A stretch of DNA of 64,000 bases, taken from positions 189,700,604-189,764,603 of the forward strand of contig NC_092520.1 in the NCBI RefSeq assembly GCF_037038585.1, written 5' to 3'. Numbering within the stretch: position 1 is the first letter of the stretch; the number at the start of each line of letters is the position of its first letter. Both the position numbers and the translations under genes were made by a program. This stretch comes from Patagioenas fasciata. Its lineage: Eukaryota; Chordata; Aves; Columbiformes; Columbidae. The notes under the pieces are model-generated. The model saw only the letters and a list, made by a program, of their open reading frames with translations. It did not search any database and was not told the DNA's origin. Below, one piece after another: positions 1-11,522 of this stretch.

Positions 1-303
1 TTGTAAATAAATAAATAAAAGCTACATAAAATGGAACTGGTGTTCCATAAGTCTCAATCTGCCTGAGAGTTCTTGTTCCCCTTGTTTTCTGCATCACAAT
101 CAGCCTGGAGAAAAAAAGTAATCAGGGATTTGGCCAAAAAAAACGAAACAGTTTTGGTGTTGTAATATTCTGCCTTCATGTAGTCATTCATAAGCCTTCC
201 TCCAGATACTTAAAAGACACTGATTGGATTCATGTGGGTACATTAAAAACAATAAAAATGAAGTTATGATCAAGACCTTAATATGAGATGTCCCTGACTT
301 AAC
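1..303. other. Unassigned AT-rich sequence left of the first LTR
   Basis: No gene or element is recognised. The first 20 bases are a short (TAAA)n tract. Bases 299-303 (TTAAC) form the proposed left target-site duplication of the neighbouring LTR, and the same five bases recur at 956-960. Confidence 0.5.
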
Positions 304-955
304 AACTCTGTGCTGATAGTCTAAAAGAAGCAATGACTTGTATGTGGCTCTTCTCTATGATCTGAGTCTCTGCAGTGTTGCATTAAGAGGGTTAAGTTGG
401 CAGAAGTTGTACTCCCTTGCATTCCAGCTTGTCCTCAGTATTTCACTGCAAGCTGAGGGCAGCTGAGCTTAACAGCTGAGTGATGCCCAGTTGCACCAAA
501 TGACCTTAAGTCAGCACTATAAGCCCAATTGTGCTCAACAGCCAGTCCAGTGTTATGTTGAATTCACATGATTATGGATTCTGTAGCAAACTGTAACAAG
601 ATTCAGTCTGTCACTAGGTGTCAGTTCGCAGGGACGACTCACAAGGTCCTCTCCTAATGTCAGCCGAAGTCCAAGAGTTGAAAAACGGACGAGATCCTAA
701 TGATCTCCCATTTTTATATGAAATATCATGTGAATGGGATGGAATATTCAGTTGATCAGTTTTAGTCACCTGTTTCAGTTCACTCCTCCTGGCCACTTAT
801 GGGACATACATCCTTACCAGTGACCTTGCATTCCATTGCTATGCCTACCAAAACATGTATCCTGCTTTAGAAAAGTGCAGTTGCTAAGAAGACTTTAGCT
901 GAAAGGAAAATTTACTAAAAGAGAAACTTGTCTTGTTTTTAACAAAACCAGGACA
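304..955 (-). mobile_element. Solo LTR, avian ERVL-like, minus strand, with 5-bp TSD
   Basis: Read on the minus strand, the element begins TGTCCTGGTTTTGTT at base 955, a typical start for avian endogenous retroviral LTRs. A TATA-like ATATAAAA lies near 711-720. Downstream come a CTCTTGG motif and a run resembling known avian ERVL LTR 3' halves (the GAGAGGACCTTGTGAGTCGTCC region near 640). The 5-bp sequence TTAAC flanks both proposed ends (299-303 and 956-960), which matches the TSD length of ERVL-type integrations. No gag, pol or env sequence lies beside it, so it is a solo LTR left by LTR-LTR recombination. The 3' terminus reads ..GAGTT rather than the canonical ..CA, so that end is less certain than the 5' end. 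The family name is not assigned. Confidence 0.7.
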
Positions 956-1143
956 TTAACAGTGCAGGGTTATGGTCATTGAATTTACATTTTTGCACAT
1001 ATTCCAGAATAGTAAATATATATACTATAAGTCTGAGCTCATCCAGTGAGAAATTCTCACAACAAGATCCACAAATAATGAGGTTTTATGGAAGCAGCAG
1101 GTACAACTTCTTTTAGATTTCCAATGATAAAATACACTGTCTG

Positions 1144-1221
1144 AAAAAATACACTTTAGTTGCAAAAAATACACTTTAGTTGCAAAAATTACACTTTAGT
1201 TGCAAAATACACTTTGGTGCC
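1144..1221. repeat. 20-bp minisatellite, four copies
   Basis: TACACTTTAGTTGCAAAAAA is repeated with starts at 1150, 1170, 1190 and 1208, giving periods of 20, 20 and 18. The last copy is diverged (TTTGGTGCC). The first three copies are almost identical, which suggests recent slippage. Confidence 0.9.
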
Positions 1222-4200
1222 AAATATATATAAGTTCTAAGACGACTATATAGCGCTACTCATGTGATTACAAACACAAGCTTCAAGTCTAAGTTTCCTG
1301 GGCAAACACTTGATATAATGAAGTGTGCAAATCTCATCTAAAAGTCTCCTTTTGAGGGTGAAGATAGGCTCAGCTTGTTGACGGATCCTAGAAGTCTGCA
1401 ATGCTGTCTCCTTGACTTCTCAGTGATGGTGTCATCCCTAATTTACCCTAATTTTTAGGGTATTTTATACTATTTTCTACTTTTAGGTGGAGCTTGAGTG
1501 ACCCTAGTCATACATACCATTTTATTGGGTGGTGTAAAATTCTCTTGCTTCAATTTTAATGGTACAAAGTTACAAGAATTCAAGGAGCATGCTCAAGACA
1601 GAATAAGGACATGATGTAGGTGGGTATCTTTTGAGATGGATGTGTGTTTTGGTATTATAATGAGATTATAACAAGCAGACTTCACCCACAGGAAAAATGT
1701 CAACACATCTGCTGTCTCAGCAGCTAGCATTTTGGATGGAATGGAATATCTATCTCTTACTTGACAGTAGCTATGTTCACAGTATCATCTAGTTCCTATA
1801 CCTACCTTATACACAGAGCCTGGTTGTGGTATCTCCATGCCTTTCCACCCTCCATACTCTGGTGCCAGCACACTGGGCTTCCCCCGCATAACAACATCCA
1901 AGAATGCAGGCCAAGTTGGTAAGGGGGAACCATGCAGAGTAGATTCCTTACATGTCGAGCAGCTGCCTTATCTGCCAAGGATGTGGATATAACTTTACTC
2001 TCAAGACATGTACCTTCAACAATTAGTTTAGTTTGTCCCTTCAGTAATTTTTCCACACTGCAGTGCAATAATGGAGCCTCTATAAGCACATCTGGAACTG
2101 TGTCTTAGAGGTGGTGCCAGACAGTAGTACGGAAGTAATAGGATGAGAGCAGTTTTACATGTGTGTTCCTCTGCTACTGCGTATTTTGAAGATCCATTGC
2201 AGTTCTATATAGCATGAGGGACCTCAAAACTGGGTAGCTGAATGGTGAGTATCATGCATGGGGAGCCAAGAACAAAGATTGTGCAATTTGTCATGGAAGT
2301 CTGAATAACTTCATATTGTCCTCTGCATCACTGATCAAGAGGTTCAGAGTTTGGAGGGTAGTGGAGTGAAGAGGGAGCATAGAAATCAGATAAATCATCT
2401 ACTGCAAATTACATGAACATTCTCAGCTGGGGTTCAAATTCAGCCAAGTGAAAGCTTACTTTTCTTGTGGCTTTCCTAAAGAATTTGGGAAAATTTTACA
2501 TTCTCTCTGCACAGTCTATGGGGGGGGTGCTGCTAATCTTGGCATGTTGTTGAGATAATTTACATCAGAATTTGCATTTGAAATGCAGAGAAGCAAATCC
2601 TGCAGAAAGCCTACTAAATAAAAGGTATAGGAGAAAAATCAAATACTCAAAATAACTGAAGACCCCATTTTGTTTCATTTTAACATATCCTGAATCATCT
2701 TTTTTTTTTTTTATTTTAACATTCAAAAAATACATGTATCTATACATATGCACATAATCACACATGGATTCTATGTTGTGTTTCATTATATACTTACATG
2801 TTTTTATAAATATATAAAATACATTATATGTATTCTATTTTCTTTTTAATATTCTTGTAATATTTCTATGTTTCCATGTGCAAATTTTATCTCATGTAAC
2901 ATCTCTTGTACCACAGTCTAACCTGCAAGATAAAGATGATACTTGCTACCTGATAAATGTATTGGGAGACTTTCATAATCATTTCAGTGTCAGTGTTAAA
3001 ACTTCAAGTCTTTCATGGAAACCAAATTTACAATGAACTCAACGAGTGTGCCATAAAATTATTCAATATCCTAAGTACTATGAAAGTGTTTAGCTTTATT
3101 TATCTGTTAAATTGCAAATATTATAAAAAAGCACAGTAAATTAATTACCTTTGATATGAGAACTGTATCTCTTTGATTCTTACATTTCTCTAAATTCATA
3201 ATCAGACTACTACACTGATGCAGGATTTTTTAATCCCTTTTATTTATTAGAAACGTAGCTAAGCTATCAAATCTATATGCTCTATTAATAAACTGGTACA
3301 CATTATCAGACCAAACACCAAACCAGTTCTTCCAGGAGAATGAGAGGTTTTTTTCTCTAGCTTTTTCTTGTAATTTGATTTCAGGATAAAGTGATTTAGA
3401 AGCACCATGTCAGGGTATTACAGTTAAAGGGCTGTAGAAATAATGCAGAAGACAAAACATAGGCATAACATGACATGATCACATAGCAACCAATCCAGAA
3501 TTATGATTTCATAAAGCTGAACATAATGCAAAAAAACAACACATAAAGCCTATTATGTAAAATACTAATGTTAGAGATAATGATGTGAGAATAAAACAAG
3601 ATACATCTTTGAAAATTTTGGAAGGAAAAAACACTGAACCCAGATGACGTAAAATGAATACAGAAAAGAGCAGAAGTAATCCTGGTCACAAGAAAATTAA
3701 TCTTAATGTCTTTCTTACCCATCCAAAATACTAAGTGGATATGTCCTTCGTATTGCCAGCTAAAGTCCAGAGCATTTCTCATTTTGTGTGTCTGGAGAGC
3801 ACATATGATTCACTCTGTAATAACCAAAGAAAAATATGCGTATGCAAGGAGTCAGACATGTTAGTGATTAGAAACAGGCAATGTGTGCATCCTTCCTGTC
3901 TCTGGTCATGGGCTCAGAGACTCTGGTATCCTTATTTAAAATACATTTGTCCTAAGTGCTGTTTTTTCTTCTGCTGATGTACAATCCTCATTAAATTAGT
4001 TTACAGATTGGTTTATTTATTAAGATTTTGCCGCTTACACTTATTTGAAAGCTGATCTTCTGCAAGGACCTTCAGAATAGATGTTCTCTACAGATTAAGA
4101 GAGAAACATTTGTATCTTTGGATATCTACTCTACTCCTATTCATATGTACCTATTTGACCTGCTGCTTTGCAATTTAATTCCCAGAACTACTGTGTCTGG

Positions 4201-4331
4201 ACAGTGGTGATTCCCAGAAACATATTTCAAGGGAAGGCAAATCAATGACTTGATGGCTGAAATGTAATTTCTAGTAGTTGAGTGTAGTATAGGACCAGAG
4301 CCATATGTCTGAGAATGATAATGCCTTAAAA

Positions 4332-4356
4332 AAACAACCAACCAACCAACCAAACA
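4332..4356. repeat. (CAAC)n / (CCAA)n short tandem repeat
   Basis: Four to five units of CAAC follow an A7 run. This is ordinary microsatellite sequence. Confidence 0.85.
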
Positions 4357-7300
4357 AGATCAGAATCTTTCTCCAGACAGAACATGGTAGCAAAAATAGC
4401 AAAATTATACATTAATTTAATTTTCCAGATTCAAAACTTCCTTGATCTATTATCTACATTTTGGACACCTGAAATCCCACTTATTCTAACAGAAGATTTC
4501 TAAAATGTGTTTTCCACTATTATACTAATGAGTTTCAATATTAAAACTTAGATAGACATAATCTAAGTGTATCAGAAAACTCTTTTCTGAAATTACCTTA
4601 AAAAAATTACATTTGCAATAATTCTGTGCCATCATGTATTCTCAAAATAGCTGGTTTATGTTAACAGCATAGTTGTCTCACAATACATTTTTAACACTGT
4701 AAAAATTATGTATGTATGTTTAATTAGAAAACTTATCTATGACCAACAATTATAAAGACATTTCTTCCTTCCCAAAAATAAAACAAAACTCTATTTATGC
4801 CAAAATACTCTCATTCTGGCATGAAAATGGAAACTCCAAACATCCAATTTTGGTATAATAAAATTCAGTATCCCAAATCATTATAACAAATGAATTGAAT
4901 AAACCTCACATTTTAGTTTCAAATTGATCTGTGAATACACTTGCACAGTACTGATTTTGAACAAAGGAGGTACTTATTGAAAAACAATTGTAGACATTCA
5001 GAATTTTCCTGGGAAAAGTGCACATGTTAAAAGGCATAACTAGAACTCTTTAGAAGCATTCAATAACACTGACACATTTTACATCACCACAATTATGTCT
5101 GTTCAGGTTTATCACACTCTCCATTTCACAATAACTATTGATCTCTTGTCTTCATTAACATCACACAATAGGTTTTATTTTGCAAACATGTTCTGCATCT
5201 TTATGACAGAAGGTACCATAATGATATGCTTAAAAATTAACTTTTCAATTATATCAAATCTGCGGTTTTTGAAATGTAATTCAGCTGTATCAATGGGGAA
5301 CCAGTCCTAGAATCTGTGTTCCCAAGGAACTCTGTAACTCTCTTTAACTGTTTTCCTAGGGATATTTTTCAGTGTTATGCAGTTTATGACATTTCTAGAG
5401 GCTGAATTTTCTACACTTGTCTGTTTTGTTTCAGGCTGATCTTCAAAATACGCTGCTAGCAACACCACTGCACAGTGATAGTCCACTGTGTCTAGAAATC
5501 TCACCAGTTTTGTTCAGTGGAGAGTATCTTCAGAAGACACATACTTTAACACAGTAGGGTTACCTTGACATACCCAGACAAATATTTGTGAAATGTCTGC
5601 GTGAGTTGTGTGTTTGAGGGGTGAAGAATTAGCTTTTGCCTGCTTTTGTCTTGGATGACTGAAGGAATGTGGCAATGAGAAGTATCTACCAAAGAATAAG
5701 CAGAAACTGTTGCATTTCAGGTGCTAAACAGTGTACAAGGAATGATTATCATTTACTGTTATATCAGGATATACCAATAGCACTAAAAATTCTGAAGTGG
5801 AGTGAGGAAAATTTGGGACCAACTCCTAAAAAGCAGGTAAACTATTCGGGCATTCTGTAGGAAACATGCCATCGCTATCTTGACTGATTGGTAGAAAGAA
5901 ATAATCCTTTCCATTAAACTTCTGGGCATGGTCAAAAATTGGAAGACCAGCAAAAGAAGTATTGGAGCATTCAGGAAAGAAACTACAGCAGGAATACCTC
6001 ATGTTCACAATTGCTGCTACTACTCATAGCAGATATTAAGTAATGAGACTATTGCTACTATTTTTAAAAGGGAAATACCCAGAGAACCAGATATTAGGGC
6101 CAATATGTTCTACAGAATGTTCAAAAGATCTGTTCAAAATACATCCCAGAGGAGTAAAAAGTCAATCAAAAGGTGAAATAAGAAGCGAAGACGTGAAATA
6201 ACTGATTTCCTACATGACTTCAGACAAATAGGCTGTTCAGGGATAGAAGATGATCTTCATAAAGTTCTGCTTAATAATTTGTGTAGTGGACACTGTGATA
6301 CTCATGTTTAGAGGTATCATCAGATGTTTTTCATGACTAAATGTTTCTTCAGCCTCCTGGACTAAGAAAATAATGTGGAGACTTCCTGAAACATCTTTTT
6401 CTCTTCATTTTATGGTAAAAGGGGAGAACAATGAGCAGTGGATGATAAATTTAATAACTAAGATATTTGGATGGTGAATAGAATGTTTTGTTTGGTCAGA
6501 CCCAAAATAGTTTATTTCACTATTAAAGAGCTGAGATAGATGAAAAATTGAGTAAATTAATTCTGAATTTATTTTTCCCTTTAAGTTGGCTATTTAAAGA
6601 TTTTAATTTGGAAGACATTTAAATGACATGATTTCACAGGTGGTATTTTAGTGGAGGAAATGGAAAAAGGAATTTAATTAATTTGGTACATCATTATTAA
6701 TTTATTCATTTGCCCCAAATGTTTCTTAATTGCAAAAAGTATCATGACCACTCTCTCATCTCTCCCTTGTTACCTTTTTATTTATGGTATATTTATCTCA
6801 TAATACTGGAACATAACTTAATGAATAATAACATAAAATCTTGAAGAGATTAGGGTTTAACACCTCAACAGCAAAATATATGCTGTTGTACTTCCTGAAA
6901 ATTGCAAAGATGACTACAGGAAGGATAATTAAAATGTTACCATTTTCTTTAGTGGAAGCACAATCAAATCTTGTTTGAGAATTTTCATACTATCAGTTCA
7001 TATGATCTCCTAACGATGTTTTAATTTTGTAATATTGATTTTAAATGATAGTGTGAAAAAGAAAAAGTAACAATAATGGGTCTTATATTGACATTGTTGT
7101 AAGAGATTCTATTACACCTTTACAGAGGTCATTTTCTGGCAGTGTTTTTGCATATGAGCAATGCTACTCAAGATGAAATACTTGCTGTAAAATCCAACCA
7201 TCCTCTAATATGTAAATCTTTCTTTAAGATACTATATAACAAGAACATTATGTATTAGTTCCATTCTTCTACCTTTTTAGGTTCTTCACAGCCAACATAT

Positions 7301-9278
7301 TAATACTGAAACTATTTTTATAAAACATTTCACTTTTGTTCCTCTATCCCAATACGTTTATTAGAACAATGTCCTTATTACTATTTTGAACCATAAAGTT
7401 CTGCTTGTCATGTAACACTATTTAATTAGAATGATATATTACACAAAAAATATACATATGCCCTTCTCTAGATTTTCCAACATAATTAATTCACAGTACA
7501 TTAAATTAGAACATATCAATTAATAATCACAAATAGGAACTCAAACATTTAAGAAATTCTTTCCTGAAAATTTGAAAAATAATGGGTATGCTTAAAAAAC
7601 GCATACAAAGAAAAAAGAATATATTGTAACTTTGAATCTTCATCAGCGTTAACCTAGAAAGATAAGTCAATGTACTTTTAAATCCACATTTTACACATTT
7701 GTATGAAAAATACTGACTAATAATCATGGAGCTACTATATGTTTTTGTGTTCCATTACATTCAACGTTTTGAAGATAGAACTGAACAGTCTTCTATTATA
7801 TTTGAAATTCCATGTCTTCAAAAACCATAGGTACAGTGAACAGTTGTCAGTACTTAACCTGCTTCCTGTATGACAGCATTTGCTACAAAGGAATTAGACC
7901 TTCACAGTAAGAATGTGTTACATGAGTCTTCAGCCAGAACAATTATATAGCCAGAGCATCCTCCTGGTATTTTGGGGATTAACTCTTTCTATCAGATAAA
8001 TTGATGAGACGAAGACAAAGCAAAGTGATAATCAGTGGCTTAATATAGAAAAGTTATAGGGTGTATTTTCATGATGTCAGTGTGCCCTCTTAATGCTTCT
8101 TTGATCAGGTAACGCTAACATGCTAGATCTTGGTATTTAATTCAGCTGCCCTTTGTTCTGCCACAACCTGTTACCAACGCCATTTGTACTGCAGCCCCAT
8201 AGAAATATATTTGGTTTCCCTTGAGTAGTCATTCACAACCTTTGATTTCACACTCTATCAGCTTTAGATCAGATAAATTTCCCTGAGTATGGGACTGCCT
8301 TTTTGATAGATAGCTCCTGCCTTGGAAAGTCTTCATTCCTGAATCAAAGCCTGACAGCTGCGTTAGGGCCAGTTCTTTTTTTGCTCTATATGATACTGGA
8401 AGAAATTCAGGGTCACTTGTCAAACTACTGTTCCTTAGGGTAAAAGAGTGGCTGACCAGCAGCTTTCTGCGGTAAATGGATTGTTTAAGGCCATTTAATA
8501 GCGATGTTAGGAAGAATGCACTGAACAGATGGGCTGAATGTTTGTGCTAGAGTAAAATTGAAGATAAAAGCAAGAGTTTCTTTCCATTGGACAAAACGTA
8601 ATTATATACATATACACATATACATAAATGCCAGTCAAAGAACAAATTCTCATGCTAATGTTTTAAGTATCAACTATTAAAAAAAAAATACTTGACCTAA
8701 AATTTACCAACTTGGCAAACAGATAAACAGAAGGGAAAGGCAACTGAAAGACCTCAATCTGAATTTGAGTCTCTGAATCAAAAAATCCGTGGAGTGATTG
8801 AAGAATGTCTGGTAGAGACCAGAAAGCATGATCCAAGGTCAAGGAAACATGAACTTTAAGGGAAGATTAAATCGAGAGTAGTTGTGCAGAGAGAGAAACA
8901 AAAATCAAGAGACGACATGATTACAGCCTTCCCCTGCAAAGAAGTGAACTGTGAAGCTGAAGAGCAGATTGCTTGGCAAGTCTCTCCTCCTCTGTAATAA
9001 AAGCAGTGTGTTCTGAAAAGTAACAAGGAGTCCCAGGTCATGGAGTACAGAGAAGCTAAATACATTGCACCAATGCAGTGGGAGGCTTTGGACGGTAGTG
9101 TAGTGCAACTGCTTATCGTATTTCCTAACAGGAAGAGAAGAAATGGAGACAAGTTGGTCTGATGCACAGATGTATCAGAAAACATCAGCCTGATATTTGT
9201 TACCACCTGTCTCAAAATAAATAATTTCTGTCATGATGGAAAAACACCCAAGAGAAGTTGTATCCACCATGAGACAAA

Positions 9279-9310
9279 CATAAGAAGAGGCAAGCATAAG
9301 AAGAGGCAAG
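9279..9310. repeat. Perfect 16-bp tandem duplication
   Basis: CATAAGAAGAGGCAAG occurs at 9279-9294 and again, identical, at 9295-9310. Confidence 0.95.
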
Positions 9311-10239
9311 TAAGAGAAAAATGGTCATAAATTTACCAAACCTTACCGCTGAACCTTTACTAACAAAGTACAGTCAAGTATTGGTCAGCAACAAGACTTC
9401 TGTAGCTGACCATGTCTTTGAGCAAGATTATCATAGATAAATGTTGGAGGACACTGCTAGAATTGAGACAGTTGTCATCAGGTCTCATGCAAAAGAGGAG
9501 GTTCATAAGCATGACTGATCTTTGTATGTGATGCATTAACCTGATAGAATATTAATTGAGAGTATGAGATCAAAGTGAAAAATATATGGATGCTGATGGT
9601 TCTTACATGTGGTATCTTAGAGCCGCCCACTTGCCACCTGGAGCACAGCTGCCTCTGTAGCAGTTTTATTTTTGATACCTCAGTCTGCTGCTTTGCATTT
9701 TGACCCTTACAAATGGAATGAAAGAATGACCCAGAGCTAAGAAGTTAATGCTCTTAGAATGATGATTAATCCTTTGTAGAGGAGAATTGCACTCATGATG
9801 CACCTATGAACATGACCTCTAAAATATCCATATTCTTGATTCCTGCACAAATTTAGCTATTACCTAGAAAGGCAGAGAAGAATTTTAAGCAGCCACCAGA
9901 TCTTAATGTTTAAGTTCATTTAATGATATATTGTTTACCTTATATTCAAAGTACAGATAATAGTCTGATACCAAGATGTGACTTCCAGATGTTGCTAATG
10001 CTAAGAACCCCAATGGTAACCTGAACATGGTTTGCAGTAAATTGATAATATAAATCTAAGAGGGGTGTGACCATGTAGGTGATTTTTAAATGTTGTGTTC
10101 AATGTCTGTGGATAATATATTCTCTATATTGTGTAGATTAATTAAAAAAACCCACAAATCTCACTGGCAGTCAGCAGCTCTGCCAACAGATTCATATTTG
10201 GGCTTTGGAAGTACTTTGTTTCACACAAGTTCTTGGTTT

Positions 10240-10820
10240 TGTATTGGGTCTGTCTGGGATGGAGTTAACATTCCCCATAGCAGACCTCATAGTGCTGTAC
10301 TTTGTACCTGTCACTAGAACTGTGTTAACAACACACCAGTGTTTTGGCTACTGCTGAGCAGTGCTCATAAGCATCAATAATGTCTCACCAAACCATATCC
10401 TTCCAAAAAAAAAGAGACTGGGGGTGTGTGAGGGGTTGGAAGGGGCCATAGCCAGGACAGATGACCCAAACTGACCAAATGGATAACCATACCTTATGAC
10501 GTGGTGCTGAGCAATGAAAGGTGAGACAAACAAGGAGAGGGGGCATTAGTTATTGCTGTGTTTGTCTTCTGAAGCAACCACTACATGTACTGAGGCCCTA
10601 CTTCCCAGAAAGTGGCTGGGCATACCTACTTATGGGAAGTAGGCAATAAATATTTTCGCTTTCCTTTGTTCCTTGAGTGGCTTTTGTTTTTATTTATTAA
10701 ATTGCCTTTATCTCAGCCCAGGAGATATTTTCTCATCTCATCTCCCTGTCTTCCGGAGGAGGGAGAGTGAGAGAGTAGCTTGGTGAGCACCTGATAATCA
10801 CATAAGGTCAACTCACCAGA
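10240..10820 (+). mobile_element. Solo LTR, avian ERVL-like (TGTATTGGGTCTG type)
   Basis: The element starts TGTATTGGGTCTGTCTGGGA, as in a common avian ERVL LTR family. It continues through the diagnostic blocks ATAGTGCTGTACTTTGTA, GGCCATAGCCAGGACAG and CTGACCAAATGGATAACC, then a degenerate ATGACGTGGTGCTGAGCAAT promoter region. A candidate polyadenylation signal AATAAA is at 10645-10650. The 3' end GGTCAACTCACCAGA corresponds to the family terminus ..CAACCCACCACA. It is about 580 bp long. There is no adjacent internal retroviral region, so it is a solo LTR. Flanking 5-mers (GGTTT and GTTGT) match only partly, so no TSD is claimed. It resembles the LTR at 61079-61644 but is more diverged. Confidence 0.85.
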
Positions 10821-11103
10821 GTTGTTGTTGGCACACAATCTGGAGCTTTCAAGGAATTGGAGATAAGGATAGAATGGGGCAACATTATGGGCAAAACATG
10901 GACTGAGCATTCTGGGAAGTTTTTGTTGTAATTGTGGTGAAGGGACAAGGAATTGTGCACAAATTTTCCATCTTTTTCAGTGTTGTGATGATGCTATTTC
11001 AGTTTTGATATGGGGTATTCTTTTGTTGATATAAGATTGTGTGATGAATGTATATTTTAATGAAAATTCGTAAGTATGTGACTCATAAAAGTGAGGAATG
11101 TCG
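10821..11103. other. Spacer between two LTR pieces, unassigned
   Basis: Nothing recognisable. It contains none of the sequence I would expect from a retroviral internal region, so the two flanking LTR pieces, which belong to different families, do not look like one provirus. Confidence 0.4.
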
Positions 11104-11215
11104 TGTATTTGGTTTATATGGAAAGGTTTTGGTAGTGGAAGGGGCTGCAAGGGTGGCTTCTGTGAGAAGACACCAGAAGCTGCCTTCATGTTGGACAGCC
11201 AGCTCCAGCCAGCTC
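11104..11215 (+). mobile_element. LTR 5' fragment, avian ERVL-like
   Basis: Begins TGTATTTGGTTTATATGG, then AAGGTTTTGGTAGTGG, GGGCTGCAAGGGTGGCTTC and TGTGAGAAG, with AAGCTGCCTTC and a CCAGCTCCAGCC block. This is the 5' ~110 bp of the family also seen at 56862-57677 and 53356-54063. The match is lost after about 11215, so the copy is truncated. Confidence 0.8.
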
Positions 11216-11480
11216 TGAGATTTCTGGAATCAGCATTTTGAACATGTGTTTTTTTTGATGCACTATTCTACGCATGAAAGATAAAGGAATTACTGTTCTG
11301 GAGCTGGCAAGAGAGACCCACAGATAGGCTGCTGAACTTCGAAGCTTAATTCCCACAAGTGTCAGCTCTTTTTAACACCTCCAAGACACACACTGAAGAT
11401 GTATTCCTCGAGCAATTTACACTTCATCTCAGGAATTCTTGACCCAAGAATTGCTGGAAGTAAGGGAGTATGTACTTGAA

Positions 11481-11481
11481 T

Positions 11482-11520
<39 letters not shown>

Positions 11521-11522
11521 TT
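11481..11522. repeat. (TTTA)n microsatellite
   Basis: About ten TTTA units, uninterrupted. Length is likely polymorphic. Confidence 0.95.

Larger units (their letters stand above)
1222..10239. other. Long unassigned AT-rich stretch
   Basis: Nine kilobases with no recognisable gene, RNA or mobile element. Only short low-complexity tracts are visible: a G8 run at 2520-2527, a T tract near 2700-2712 and a (CAAC)n tract at about 4332-4356. A 16-bp tandem duplication lies at 9279-9310. Open frames of up to 119 codons (minus strand, 8856-9215) and 95 codons (minus strand, 1802-2089) show no domain I recognise. Diverged old repeats could be hidden here. Confidence 0.45.

Noticed and set aside
1437..1475. 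Telomere-like CCCTAA/TTAGGG words
   Set aside because: Only scattered single units (ACCCTAA, TTAGGG) without a tandem array; chance in AT-rich DNA.
10240..11215. A provirus with LTRs at 10240 and 11104
   Set aside because: The two LTR pieces belong to different families, and the 283-bp gap is too short and lacks retroviral sequence.
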